A stretch of DNA of 63,800 bases from an uncultured bacterium (GTDB taxonomy: Bacteria > Myxococcota_A > Bradymonadia > Bradymonadales > Bradymonadaceae), in NCBI GenBank assembly GCA_937981985.1, contig CALJNB010000052.1:1-63800 (forward strand). Reading direction: 5' to 3'. Below the pieces are notes generated by a model. The model was given only the letters and a program-made list of their open reading frames with translations, was not told where the DNA came from and did no database searches. The position numbers and the translations under genes are program-made. Of this stretch, positions 33,970 to 43,166 are shown in pieces. Positions within the stretch are counted from its first letter, which is position 1, and each line of letters opens with the position of its first letter.

Positions 33970-34362
33970 GTGCCTCCTTACCAAAGCCGTTCATATTTAA
34001 GCTAACGCAAGGATCAAGCCAGCCCGAATATGCCAAGTGAGCATATCAAAATAATTGGTTCGCCCTCATAACGCGACAAGGTCGCCACGGTCCTCTGACA
34101 CCGATGAAAAAGATGTTGGGGCATATTCACCTCATTTACTGACATTTATGGCGCGCTACTACCGGAATGCTGAAGATGTCGAATCCATTTTATGCATGAA
34201 CCAAACCACTCGTAGGCCTGAGTTTAACCGTCGGGTTTCATAACAAGCCTGCCCAGGGAAACGTCTTCCCCAAACAGGCCATCCCCCCAAAATCCTCAGT
34301 GGTCTTGAGTTCAAAGTATTTCCTAGATATAATTCTATTTGTGAACTCGGGCCTATAAATAA
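33970..34362. other. intergenic region, 393 bp
   Basis: No credible gene. Contains the ribosome site of the small secreted gene at its left end, a gcctg / caggc pairing near 34246-34279, and the promoter described for the GNAT gene at its right end. Confidence 0.5.
34304..34332 (+). promoter_or_regulatory. sigma70-type promoter for GNAT gene
   Basis: TTGAGT (34304-34309) and a perfect TATAAT (34327-34332) with a 17-bp spacer, 30 bp upstream of the ATG. The leader would be about 25 nt. Confidence 0.75.
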
Positions 34363-35220
34363 ATGAAATCTGCTTGGCAAATTAACGACACAATCGCGAG
34401 ATTCGTAGAGCTCAACGAGGCCAATCTACTCAACAATGAGTCCCTCAATAACATGATTCTTGGTCAAATGAATCGGGTCGAAAAAGAAGCACTAATGTAT
34501 CAGTCAGCTCTTTTTTTAACTTTGGAAAAAAAGAACAAAAAACGCTCTCAAGCGATAAGAATCAGTGAATCAAAACCACTCATTTTATCGGATATGACCG
34601 AGGACGACGCAGACAACTTGATCAGAACACTTGTCGCCAACGGTATCGAAATCAATGAGTGTATTGGTCCAATGAATATCGCATCCTACTTTGCGAAACG
34701 ATGGTCAGCCAATTGTGGTCGAACTGCTGCGGTCAAAGTGCGCTTGGGTATTTTCGAACTTAGGACCCCAATTATCCCAGATCTAAATAGCGGAACAATG
34801 ATACGTGCCACCACTGCAGAACAAGAACGCGTAGCCGTCTATCTGGAAGGCTTCTTGAGTGATTGTTTTCCAAACGAGGTTAGAACGAAAGATCAAATTA
34901 GCGAACTCAGCTCTAAAACGATAAACGGCGGTAATCTCTATCTTTGGGAAAAGGACGGGGATCTCGTTTCAATGGCGGGGATCGTACGAGAATCTAAAAA
35001 TGCGAGTACCCTGTCTTTGGTGTACACCCCGGTGGAAGAACGTGGCAAAGGTTTTGGGAAATGTATTGTGGCCAAATTATCGGAATATATTCTGAAGAAC
35101 GGGAAAACCAAATGTAATCTTTTTACGGATTTATCGAATACCATATCAAACGAAATGTACCCCAAGATTGGGTACAAACAGATCGGTAAGAGCACGCATT
35201 ACATCTTTTCGAAGGCCTAA
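34363..35220 (+). CDS. GNAT family N-acetyltransferase
   Basis: 285 residues in two halves. Residues 1-140 are a divergent N-terminal domain; residues 150-285 hold the catalytic GNAT core: VSMAGIVRESKNA, LVYTPVEERGKGFGKCI (acetyl-CoA loop) and the end motif DLSNTISNEMYPKIGYKQIG. This two-part arrangement is common in predicted bacterial acetyltransferases whose substrate is unknown. Good promoter and no partner gene. Confidence 0.88.
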   Translation: MKSAWQINDTIARFVELNEANLLNNESLNNMILGQMNRVEKEALMYQSALFLTLEKKNKKRSQAIRISESKPLILSDMTEDDADNLIRTLVANGIEINECIGPMNIASYFAKRWSANCGRTAAVKVRLGIFELRTPIIPDLNSGTMIRATTAEQERVAVYLEGFLSDCFPNEVRTKDQISELSSKTINGGNLYLWEKDGDLVSMAGIVRESKNASTLSLVYTPVEERGKGFGKCIVAKLSEYILKNGKTKCNLFTDLSNTISNEMYPKIGYKQIGKSTHYIFSKA

Positions 35221-35273
35221 ACCTGTAGAGATAATACCAACCCTAATTTATCGTTTTTATCGTTCGAGGAAAG

Positions 35274-35756
35274 CTAAGATTCGTTTGGAACTTTCTTTTC
35301 TTCCTCTTTAGGCTCAATACGCACCGCTCCCAGGCGATTGTTAAGTTCAACAAAAAACGCGTGGATGTTTCTTGCGTTCTGACCAAAGTCTCCCTTCCCT
35401 ACTCTAGACGAACTCTTAATAGTAACTTTTGATACGAATTCCGTATTGGCCTCAACGCGCACTTCAATATCGTCAACAAAACTAAAGATTCGGGTTTTAC
35501 GCGTTCCTTTTACAACTTTATTTTCTATATCAGCCTCGATCATTTCAAATTTGTCCAAAGCTTTGAAAGATTCTTGAATTTCGTCCAGAACACGGACTGA
35601 AGAAGTACTGTAGTACATCGGAATAACATTGGGATATTCGGGCGTCTTTCCGGTTTCAACAACGTTAATCACAGGCCAAATTGTGGCTGAAATAAGTGCC
35701 ATAATGATCAATACTCCCAAAATAAGCGCGCTTGAATAAAATAATTTTCGTTTCAT
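35274..35756 (-). CDS. DUF1499 family membrane-anchored protein
   Basis: 160 residues. One N-terminal membrane helix (residues 7-29) and a periplasmic domain with the family's FVDDIEVRVEA and SSSRVGKGDFGQNARNI motifs. Its function is not established in any organism known to me. A Lys/Glu-rich tail ends the protein. It lies 78 bp after the GT4 gene on the same strand and may be part of that transcript. Confidence 0.82.
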   Translation of the reverse strand: MKRKLFYSSALILGVLIIMALISATIWPVINVVETGKTPEYPNVIPMYYSTSSVRVLDEIQESFKALDKFEMIEADIENKVVKGTRKTRIFSFVDDIEVRVEANTEFVSKVTIKSSSRVGKGDFGQNARNIHAFFVELNNRLGAVRIEPKEEEKKVPNES

Positions 35757-35834
35757 CTTTTCGTGTCCATCTGGATCTAAGGCGAGGCTACCACGCTAAA
35801 TCGTAAAAACGAAGTCTTCTATTCTCCTAGCTCC

Positions 35835-36899
35835 TTAGAGGCTCATCCAATCGACCCAACCTCTACCGATCTGGGACCAACGGCGTTCAAAAACACTTTC
35901 CCGCATAGCTTGCAGTTCTTTTTTTTCAAAACTCAGAGATTTAAAGCGTTTACTCCAATCCTCATCCTCGTCAACCAAAAAAGTTTGAGTCAAAACGTCG
36001 CTCGCTCCGGGAAAGTTTGCGACCAATGGAATCAATCCAAAATCAATAGCCTGCAATAGCCCTATTGGAAATCCCTCATGACGCCCGTCTAAAACTTGAG
36101 AGGGAAGAAAGAAGTATTTGACGCTCGACATGAGGTGACTCTTTTTAACGCCACTTATATTACCGTGGAAGACAACATTCTTTCCCAGACCTTTCGCCAA
36201 TTTTTCTAAAAATGTCCGGCAAGATCCCTCGCCTGCGATATGAAGCGTTGCAGTCTTGGAGTCCCATGCGCGTATCACTCTTTGCACATTTTTTATGGGT
36301 TCGAGGCGACTCATGATCAACGCATCTTGGGTCTCCACTCTTTTAATCGTTCGATCGATTGGATGGAAACCAATAGGAAGTAATTTTGCATTTGGAGCCA
36401 ATGATTGGAATGCCGAGCTTGGAATCGTCATCGGACCGTCTAAAACGAGCGACCGTATAATCGAATGCTCGCCCATTTTTCGAAGTCGATGCAACCCACC
36501 CGAATGACCGACAACTATCGAAGGCACATCAAAAAAATCGCCGGCTAAACGCGCCAAAATTCCGCCAGGCATCGCCCAATGGCCAATGACAAGATCAGGT
36601 TGTTCTTCTTTCACAATGGCGCGCCACATCGCCAACATCGCTGGCGCGATTAAGATTTGATTGATCGGTTTACCTAAATTCTCCGGAGCTCCAGATTTAA
36701 AGAACAAGGTTTCAAAACGCGGTGGCGCGTAGGATACAAAGCGAACCTTTTCATTGTCTGATGTACGCTCTCCTCTCCAAGCCAAGGTCCGAACACGATG
36801 TCCCTCGTCTTCAAGAATCTCGTTAAGCTCTTTGACAAAATGTCCGGAAGTATCAGCGGCATATCTTGGGTAGCTACTAGACAACACTAAAATCTTCAC
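35835..36899 (-). CDS. glycosyltransferase, GT4-like
   Basis: GT-B glycosyltransferase of about 354 residues. GTG at 36899 overlaps the GT2 stop as GTGA, matching the 4-bp overlaps in the rest of the operon; a longer ATG version at 36920 would overlap by 25 bp. MKILVLSSSYPRYAADTSGHFV is a typical GT4 N-terminus; the nucleotide-sugar end shows SQVLDGRHEGFPIGLLQAIDFG, with the E-x7-E pattern partly kept. The substrate is unknown. Confidence 0.85.
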   Translation of the reverse strand: MKILVLSSSYPRYAADTSGHFVKELNEILEDEGHRVRTLAWRGERTSDNEKVRFVSYAPPRFETLFFKSGAPENLGKPINQILIAPAMLAMWRAIVKEEQPDLVIGHWAMPGGILARLAGDFFDVPSIVVGHSGGLHRLRKMGEHSIIRSLVLDGPMTIPSSAFQSLAPNAKLLPIGFHPIDRTIKRVETQDALIMSRLEPIKNVQRVIRAWDSKTATLHIAGEGSCRTFLEKLAKGLGKNVVFHGNISGVKKSHLMSSVKYFFLPSQVLDGRHEGFPIGLLQAIDFGLIPLVANFPGASDVLTQTFLVDEDEDWSKRFKSLSFEKKELQAMRESVFERRWSQIGRGWVDWMSL

Positions 36900-37609
36900 C
36901 GTTTCTGTCGACCTCGCCACAGGATTCCCAAAATCGGAACCACGACTTGATGGGCTTTAAAGCCTGAAACCTCATCCGCGTAAACGGGGCGCACGGGAAC
37001 TTCCGAAATTCTGTAACCAGCTTTACTAATTTGAATCAAAATATCGTTCGGATAACCATATCTCGGAAAGAGGCTATCTAAATCAATACCCTTAAAAACA
37101 TCCGTTCGAATAGCGGTATAGCCGCACTGAGAATCATGAAGCTCATCCATACCCGCAATCGTTTTGGTCATCTGAGCCAACAAGGTTGTCCCAACTCGCC
37201 GAACCATCGGCATATCCGAAATCGCGTGGTGTACGAGTCTGTTTCCTTTAACGTAATCGGCTTCATCTTTTTCGATAGGACAAATCAAGGGTTCAAGATC
37301 TTGGGCATCCATCTGGTTATCGCCAGCCATCACCACTGCGATATCGCACCCTAAGGAGGCCGCCCGTTTATATCCGGTTGAGATTGCCCGGCCCACCCCC
37401 TGATTATAACCAAATGCGATGATGCTAATTCTCTTATCTCCTTCAGCGCATTTCCTAGCAACCTCAAAGGTTTTATCGGGAGACCCATCAACAACGACTA
37501 CAATCTCAGAAACACGTTCAGGGATTCCCTTCAAGGTTATCGGTAAGAGTTTTTCCTCAAGGTATGCAGGTATAACCACGCCGACTTTCATTTTTTTTGA
37601 CGCGTTCAC
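36896..37609 (-). CDS. glycosyltransferase, GT2 (DPM1/DPG synthase-like)
   Basis: GT-A family 2 enzyme of 237 residues, similar to polyprenyl-phosphate sugar transferases. GVVIPAYLEEKLLP at the start, VVVDGSPDKT near 40, and the DxD region reads VVMAGDNQMD near 95. A Q-C-G-Y-T-A-I segment follows at 155. No membrane helices at the end, unlike many polyprenyl-phosphate types. It overlaps the EnvC-like gene by 4 bp and the GT4 gene by 4 bp, linking sugar transfer with the FtsEX unit. Confidence 0.87.
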   Translation of the reverse strand: MNASKKMKVGVVIPAYLEEKLLPITLKGIPERVSEIVVVVDGSPDKTFEVARKCAEGDKRISIIAFGYNQGVGRAISTGYKRAASLGCDIAVVMAGDNQMDAQDLEPLICPIEKDEADYVKGNRLVHHAISDMPMVRRVGTTLLAQMTKTIAGMDELHDSQCGYTAIRTDVFKGIDLDSLFPRYGYPNDILIQISKAGYRISEVPVRPVYADEVSGFKAHQVVVPILGILWRGRQKR

Positions 37610-38415
37610 AAATTAAGAAAGGGTGCAGGATCTACCGCCTGCCCCTCCAGGCGAATTTCGAAATAGAGCTCCGGTTCCTCTTCTTCGGCAAGACCACTTT
37701 CTCCAATCATGAATCTAGACTTAATTTCTTCGCCCTGAGTAACGGTAATTCTGGAAAGGTTTGCGTAAACAGAATGAAATCCTGAACCATGATCGACGAT
37801 GACCATTTTACCGAAACCATCAAAATCGCGCGCAAAGACGACAAGCCCTCTCCCAATACTCTTGACTTTAGTCCCCAAAGGAACCTCAAAGGAAAGGCCT
37901 GTATGTCGAATATCGGCGGACGTACCTTTTAATTTTTTAACGCCAAATTTCGTTTTGGTTGGACCTACAACCGGCGGCGAAAGTTTCCCTCTTTTCTTTC
38001 GTAAATTTTGAGTACTTCCATATTTTAGGCTCAAACTCAAAGTGTCGTGTACCGAGTAATTCTGAGGATCGTCGTTAGCCGTCTGTGCGATTTCCAAAGC
38101 GCGTTCCAACTTGTCAGTTGCGATTCTAAGTAAGAAAGGTTCATGACGTACGACCTTTCGCTGCGGACTTTCTTTTGAAGCAATAACTTGTAAAAGTGCC
38201 ATGTAGTCGGCTTGCTCGGATGCGTTACTGAGTTCCACGTTGAGAGCTCGGTCCCAAGCCATAGCTCTTTTCCCGTCTACTGTGGCTACCAGATGTTTCA
38301 ACGCTAGACCTTCTTCGCTACTTTCGCTTTTAAGACCTACCGCCCAAAGAGACGGAGATAGAACCAATACCGCGATGAGGCTAAAACTAATGACGTTTCC
38401 AATCTTGGTTTTCAC
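37606..38415 (-). CDS. EnvC-like protein with degenerate LytM domain
   Basis: 269-residue exported protein. Signal peptide ends near SLWA. The C-terminal LytM/M23 fold is recognisable (LGTKVKSIGRGLVVFA, VDHGSGFHSVYANL, LYFEIRL), but zinc ligands are missing: the H-x3-D site reads HTGLS, the HxH site near VYANL has Asn in place of His, and the last His is Tyr. Such degenerate LytM domains in E. coli EnvC and NlpD activate amidases rather than cut peptidoglycan. The 4-bp overlap with ftsX strongly supports an EnvC role. The N-terminal half lacks the long coiled coil of EnvC. Confidence 0.8.
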   Translation of the reverse strand: MKTKIGNVISFSLIAVLVLSPSLWAVGLKSESSEEGLALKHLVATVDGKRAMAWDRALNVELSNASEQADYMALLQVIASKESPQRKVVRHEPFLLRIATDKLERALEIAQTANDDPQNYSVHDTLSLSLKYGSTQNLRKKRGKLSPPVVGPTKTKFGVKKLKGTSADIRHTGLSFEVPLGTKVKSIGRGLVVFARDFDGFGKMVIVDHGSGFHSVYANLSRITVTQGEEIKSRFMIGESGLAEEEEPELYFEIRLEGQAVDPAPFLNL

Positions 38416-39233
38416 AAAAACTCTCCGAGCACCCTGCGTCGAGCAGTCACAGATAGAATCGGAATAATAAGAAGGGGCGCCATAACAAGGGACCAGATCA
38501 GCATCGAACCCTGGAACTCAATCCCTATCGAGGGAAATAAAACATGTCCGCCGATAACTGAAACGAGTAAAATCGCGACCGAATAAATACCGAACATGAT
38601 TCCCTCTTTAATCCCTCGTCCAGCTTCGGTATTTTTCATTTCCGAGTCCTCTCGCCCAAAAAGCGTCATCAATTGAATTCTTCGTTTGGATTCCTCGCTG
38701 TACGAACGCAGATCCGTCGCCAACGAAATCCAAACTAAAGGAAGGAAGATCAGGAAAAGGATCAGTGCTATCATAAGTGCGACAGATGCCGGTGCGAAAA
38801 ACGCATCATGTTTTTCCGGAATCACAAAAGTTTCTATACCAGGCCCTAGTAAAATCTCTTGGATATCGCCGGCAACGTACTCGAAAGTGAATCCAAGTTG
38901 GGGAATGATACGAATACGACTGGGCAATTCCGCAACACTGATTCCCAAATTCCCTACATCGACTTTGGATTTCGAATTCAGAAATTCTGCCGCGTCCGCA
39001 GGTGTCAAAATCTCGGCCTTCGAAACGCTCATTTGAGCGGCTATCGATGCTTGAATTTCGGAGACTTGCTTGGACGATACATCGTTTTGGAGAATCAAGG
39101 TCGCAAAGCGACTTTCACTGGACTTATAAATTCCGGTCGCAAAAATGGCGATGATGAGAGGAATGCAAATCCCCATACAGATTAAAATCACTGAATGCGG
39201 ACGTACGTGGTTCAACGGCTGAGGTTTTTTCAC
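38412..39233 (-). CDS. ftsX: FtsX-like permease
   Basis: 273-residue membrane protein with the FtsX plan: N-terminal helix near residues 17-37, an extracytoplasmic domain to about 150, then three helices. RIQLMTLFGREDSEMKNTEAGRGIKEG resembles the conserved cytoplasmic segment of FtsX. In E. coli FtsX couples FtsE ATP hydrolysis to EnvC-activated cell-wall cleavage during division. Overlaps the ftsE-like and EnvC-like genes by 4 bp each. Sequence similarity is modest; the gene order makes the call. Confidence 0.8.
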   Translation of the reverse strand: MKKPQPLNHVRPHSVILICMGICIPLIIAIFATGIYKSSESRFATLILQNDVSSKQVSEIQASIAAQMSVSKAEILTPADAAEFLNSKSKVDVGNLGISVAELPSRIRIIPQLGFTFEYVAGDIQEILLGPGIETFVIPEKHDAFFAPASVALMIALILFLIFLPLVWISLATDLRSYSEESKRRIQLMTLFGREDSEMKNTEAGRGIKEGIMFGIYSVAILLVSVIGGHVLFPSIGIEFQGSMLIWSLVMAPLLIIPILSVTARRRVLGEFL

Positions 39234-39997
39234 GCTGCACTCACGCTTCGAAGAGGAGTCGCAGAGATCAAAGCATCTCCCCTTACCGTATCGGTCGACG
39301 ATGGCCCGGATCCCAATGCTCCCTTGGAAACGCCATTACGGTTAAGGGTGAAAACCGCGTCCTTGGCGTTCGGTTGGTTAGACGTCACGCTTAAACTTCT
39401 CCCAAATATGACGATGGTGGTGCCGCCCAAATTTTGTAGGCGAAGATGACGAAGAACACAATTTTGATGCCTTAAGGAAAGAACCGATAGAACACCGTCC
39501 AATAAAACGAGTTTGGGACTACCAACAAAAGCACGCGCAATCCCGACAAGGACACGATCATCGGAATCAAGATCGGAGAGTTTATCGTTAAGGTTGAGTG
39601 TCATGGCGAAGGCGTCTGTGATTTTTACAATCTCTTCGTTCACCTCATTTTCGTTCATCCCGCGTACTAATAATGGAAGGGCGAGATTTTCCCGGATACT
39701 TTTATGTTCAAGGAAAATTGGACTTTGGGCGCAACTACCGATCGAGAAACGAGCTTCTGAGATTGACTTGCCATCCATTTTATCGAGGTTCATTCCACCA
39801 AATACCACCTGTCCAATTTTTGGTTTTTTTCGTAGAGATAGCGATGAAAAAAGGTCCGATTTGCCTGCGCCACTCTGGCCGATGATTTCGGTCCACGAAC
39901 CTGCGTCTATTTCGATAGATAAATCGTTCAAAATAATCTGATCTTTCCTAACCACTTGGGTTCGAAAGATGGCTACTTTTGGCGCGTCCTTGCGCAT
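39230..39997 (-). CDS. ftsE: FtsE-like ABC ATPase with degraded catalytic motifs
   Basis: 255-residue ABC nucleotide-binding domain. Walker A (GQSGAGKS, residues 40-47) and a Q loop (CAQSP) are present. The signature LSGGQ reads LSDLDSDD, Walker B ends LVLLDG with Gly for the catalytic Glu, and the switch His is replaced in FGRSLS. ATP could bind, but hydrolysis by the usual mechanism is doubtful. Context fits FtsE: ftsX and an EnvC-like gene follow with 4-bp overlaps. Whether this is a working or a locked FtsE cannot be told from sequence. Confidence 0.78.
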   Translation of the reverse strand: MRKDAPKVAIFRTQVVRKDQIILNDLSIEIDAGSWTEIIGQSGAGKSDLFSSLSLRKKPKIGQVVFGGMNLDKMDGKSISEARFSIGSCAQSPIFLEHKSIRENLALPLLVRGMNENEVNEEIVKITDAFAMTLNLNDKLSDLDSDDRVLVGIARAFVGSPKLVLLDGVLSVLSLRHQNCVLRHLRLQNLGGTTIVIFGRSLSVTSNQPNAKDAVFTLNRNGVSKGALGSGPSSTDTVRGDALISATPLRSVSAA

Positions 39998-40018
39998 AAG
40001 AACCTCATGGTCGAATGT

Positions 40019-40666
40019 TTAACTCGCTAAGAATATCTCAACTAAATCAGAAATAGCAAAATCTTCTTTAGAAGGCGAACATCCTCTGTAAGCTTCTGGT
40101 CCGTCCATTGGGAAATCAGGAATAGTTGAAACTGAAGCAGATTTGGCTTTCTTCTTCATTTTCTCTTGAAGCTTACTACCGAGACTGGTTGCAGGTTTTG
40201 CAGACGCGGCCTCTGCATTCTCCTGGTCTTCGAGTAACTTTTTCTGGATGTCGGCGAGGCTGACGTGTTCGCCGTTATCCTGGTCCGGGAAGGGAGCTTC
40301 GCCTTTTTCGAGCGCATGTGCTGATTCCGGAACACGTTCTTGGCTCGGGACGAAATCTGCAACAGCGGCAACCTCACCGTCTGCAAGTGGCTCCAATCCT
40401 GCGAATTTATCGTATTCGCCCGCCATCAATTTGTTGTAAAGCGACTTATGATTAGCCTGCATCATGCTACGAATACGTTTTGTTCTTTCTTCTCCCTCTT
40501 CGCTATCGGCTAAAAGGTTCTTGTAAGAGACGATACTCGTATCGTAAATCGCGCCTGCGTGAAAAATTTGAGTTTCGATACTCGCCATCTTCACACCATG
40601 ATCTTCTGTCTGAATGTGAAAGGTTTTTTCGCGATACTCGACATCATTATTGAAACCAATTTGCAT
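40019..40666 (-). CDS. conserved hypothetical protein
   Basis: 215 residues. The N-terminus (MQIGFNNDVEYREKTFHIQTED) is a pattern I associate with uncharacterised proteins from delta-proteobacteria, with a conserved HxQTED. The middle is acidic and low in structure; the Lys-rich stretch KLQEKMKKKAKS precedes a short C-terminal motif. No membrane segment. It lies 21 bp upstream of the ftsE-like gene and could head that operon. Function unknown. Confidence 0.75.
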   Translation of the reverse strand: MQIGFNNDVEYREKTFHIQTEDHGVKMASIETQIFHAGAIYDTSIVSYKNLLADSEEGEERTKRIRSMMQANHKSLYNKLMAGEYDKFAGLEPLADGEVAAVADFVPSQERVPESAHALEKGEAPFPDQDNGEHVSLADIQKKLLEDQENAEAASAKPATSLGSKLQEKMKKKAKSASVSTIPDFPMDGPEAYRGCSPSKEDFAISDLVEIFLAS

Positions 40667-40768
40667 ATTTAACCGTGTATTCGTGTTTGGGTTTTTGTAT
40701 TAGGAATGATAACAATTCGTGACGCCGGTGACAACCAAATCGCTAGCCTAAGTTTGAGAACGTAGTTT

Positions 40769-41581
40769 ATGGACAATCGACCCATTGGAATTTTTGATAG
40801 TGGCGTGGGCGGGCTCACTGTTTTTGACGCGATTCAGAAGCGCCTTCCGAATGAATCACTCCTTTATCTGGGCGATACCGCGAGGGTCCCGTATGGAAAC
40901 CGTTCGGCGAGTACGATTCGAAAGTACTCTGCGAATGCCACACGTCTTTTAGCGAACGAGGGCATCAAAGCGCTTGTCATTGCATGTAATACGGCATCAG
41001 CCTACGCGTATGAAGGCCTAAAAGATGCTTACGATTTCCCAGTGGTCGGCGTCATTGAACCTGCGGCCGAAGATGCTGCAAAAACAAGCATTTCAGGAAA
41101 GATCGGAATCATCGGGACGCGGGGCACCGTTTCTAGCCAAAGTTATCCGAAAGCAATCCAATCACATCGCATCGATGCCGTTATTTCCCAAATCGCCTGC
41201 CCCCTATTCGTCCCCCTCGCCGAAGAAGGTTGGAAAACCCACGACGTGACTAAAATGATTATCGACGAATACTTTACCGGATTCAGCGATGATGAACTGG
41301 ACGTATTGGTTCTTGGATGTACCCACTACCCTATAATAAGAGACGCGATTGAGACGTCTATTCGGTGCCGATTCCCGAACCTAAAAGTGCTGGATTGTGC
41401 GTCGTCGTCTGCCATCAAACTTGAACACATCTTGACGGAACAAAACCTGCTCGCTGATCATACAACACCTCAATATAGGTTCTTCGCGACGGACGATCCA
41501 GCTCGTTTTCAGGATAATGCAACCGCCTTTTTAACAATGAACATTCAAAAAGTTGAACATGTGGAAATTACTGACGTCTAG
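40769..41581 (+). CDS. murI: glutamate racemase
   Basis: Makes D-glutamate for peptidoglycan. 270 residues with both catalytic Cys: VIACNTASAYA near residue 74 and VLGCTHYPII near 185. N-terminal PIGIFDSGVGGLTVF and GDTARVPYG are diagnostic. Length is normal. It is divergent from the ftsE-linked operon with about 100 bp between, where promoters may lie. Confidence 0.95.
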   Translation: MDNRPIGIFDSGVGGLTVFDAIQKRLPNESLLYLGDTARVPYGNRSASTIRKYSANATRLLANEGIKALVIACNTASAYAYEGLKDAYDFPVVGVIEPAAEDAAKTSISGKIGIIGTRGTVSSQSYPKAIQSHRIDAVISQIACPLFVPLAEEGWKTHDVTKMIIDEYFTGFSDDELDVLVLGCTHYPIIRDAIETSIRCRFPNLKVLDCASSSAIKLEHILTEQNLLADHTTPQYRFFATDDPARFQDNATAFLTMNIQKVEHVEITDV

Positions 41582-41617
41582 TAACAGTGACGCTGGTCTC
41601 TACGTATGGAAAAAATT

Positions 41618-42823
41618 ATGAAAAAAACAATACAATACCTTACAATTATCTTAATGCTGGCTTGTTCCCCCTCCGTTTTTGCAGCGGGTTTAGCTGAACT
41701 GCAAATCAGCGTCGCAAAAGGAACGCAACCCCAAGTTACGACAGAAATCCGTCAAAAAATCGTAGATACGGTGGGCTCGAACTCCAAATGGACACTTCAT
41801 CGCGCCCTTGGCGGTAAACTTGGTCGGGCTAAGAATTGTTTCACCACAGATTGCCTTAAGTTAGCAGGTAAGAACACCGGATATCCCGCTGGTCTTCGGG
41901 TGCGCTTTTCGGGAGAAGCACAGATTTACGATTGGAGTATCGAAATCTATGACCTCTATAAAGGCAATCTTATCAGTTCCCAAAAGGGGGCTTGCGAGTT
42001 GTGTGGAAAATCAGAAGTTGTGAGAACCTTTTCTCGTTCCTTAAACAAAGGTTTAGAAAAAGCGAAACTAAGCACCAAAACGAAAACAAGCGTGAAAGAA
42101 ACCGCACCCGTCGTAAAAAAAGAAACTAAAAAGTCGGTCAAGCCTGTGGCAAAAAAGAAGCCTCCCATTAAGGAAGTTATCGAAGAAAGTCCGAAAACGA
42201 ATCTTCCCGACGTCGATACCATGGAAACCACAGTAACCCGACGAACTACAGGGCAAAAAACGCGCGTTCTCATCGATGTATCTCCAAGCGAAGGCCAGAT
42301 CTTCTTAGAAGATAAAGAACTTGGAACCGGGGCCGTAGACATGGAGCTTGAACCTGGCGAATACAACTTCAAGTTTCGCCTTGAAGGTCACCGTGGCTTG
42401 AATGAGAAAATACTAATTGGAGAAGTCTCAAATAGGACTCTCCAATTCCGAATACATTTGAGTAAAACCGACCCCGAATCGGTTAATCTCTCCGGTAACT
42501 ACGGTGTAGTGGACGAACTAGACCAGCGGTTAATGTGGGGTTGGATCGGAGTTGGATCCGGTGCTGCGCTTTTAATCACTGGAATTGTATTAAGCAGCAT
42601 CGACGGGACAGCGACCTGTTCGACTGGAACCTTCCAGCAATGCCCCGAAGTATACGATACAGGCACAGGTTCTGTAATCACAACCACCGCCGGAGCAGCA
42701 CTGCTGACTGCTGGAACCGGTTTATTGCTTTGGAACGTATTGGCAGGGGAAGACCCCGACCGTCGGACTGCTATCGTTCCTTCACTCGCTGGAAAAGGCG
42801 TCTCAATCACTCACTCGTTCTAG
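41618..42823 (+). CDS. exported PEGA-like protein with membrane hairpin
   Basis: 401 residues from ATG 41618; an earlier in-frame ATG at 41606 has no better ribosome site. Signal peptide MKKTIQYLTIILMLACSPSV, cleaved near SVFA. Residues 20-130 are a Cys-containing domain, then a Lys/Thr-rich linker and a PEGA domain near 215-285 (VLIDVSPSEGQIFL, LEPGEYNFKFRLEGH). Two hydrophobic helices near 305 and 355 flank a loop with two Cys, and the C-terminus is PSLAGKGVSITHSF, like those at 30692 and 46943. Function unknown; PEGA domains often appear in envelope proteins. Confidence 0.8.
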   Translation: MKKTIQYLTIILMLACSPSVFAAGLAELQISVAKGTQPQVTTEIRQKIVDTVGSNSKWTLHRALGGKLGRAKNCFTTDCLKLAGKNTGYPAGLRVRFSGEAQIYDWSIEIYDLYKGNLISSQKGACELCGKSEVVRTFSRSLNKGLEKAKLSTKTKTSVKETAPVVKKETKKSVKPVAKKKPPIKEVIEESPKTNLPDVDTMETTVTRRTTGQKTRVLIDVSPSEGQIFLEDKELGTGAVDMELEPGEYNFKFRLEGHRGLNEKILIGEVSNRTLQFRIHLSKTDPESVNLSGNYGVVDELDQRLMWGWIGVGSGAALLITGIVLSSIDGTATCSTGTFQQCPEVYDTGTGSVITTTAGAALLTAGTGLLLWNVLAGEDPDRRTAIVPSLAGKGVSITHSF

Positions 42824-42869
42824 TGGTAAACATTTCTACTAAAACTCGAAACCGAATTCTGGGCAGATA

Positions 42870-43136
42870 ATGCGTTTTCGGAAACTTCAAAAATACCTGT
42901 TCTTCCCACTGTTTATGTTTTGGGGCTGCTACGCACACCAGGGTAAACAACCCGATCGCAACCTCGTTTATGACGCAAACGCAGCATGTTTGAGAAATGA
43001 CCCAGCTGCAGCGGAAGCTCTTTTGCGAATGAAAGTTCGCGAGACAAAAAGGGATCGTGACTCCCAAATCGCTCGCGAGAGTCTTCAAGCAAGTTCGATA
43101 TGCGTCGCCCTCCAAACGCTGAGCGCCGCCAAATAG
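42870..43136 (+). CDS. small lipoprotein
   Basis: 88 residues: signal with lipobox FWGC (Cys20), then a short helical, charged mature part with two Cys (AACLRNDP, SICVALQ). The family is not recognised. It starts 46 bp after the PEGA-like gene on the same strand and is probably in its transcript. Confidence 0.72.
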   Translation: MRFRKLQKYLFFPLFMFWGCYAHQGKQPDRNLVYDANAACLRNDPAAAEALLRMKVRETKRDRDSQIARESLQASSICVALQTLSAAK

Positions 43137-43166
43137 AAACACTCTGTTGATGGTGAGGTTGTTCGC

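Noticed and set aside
34055..34243. 62-codon plus frame in the intergenic region
   Set aside because: No ribosome site or motif and no relation to the GNAT promoter.
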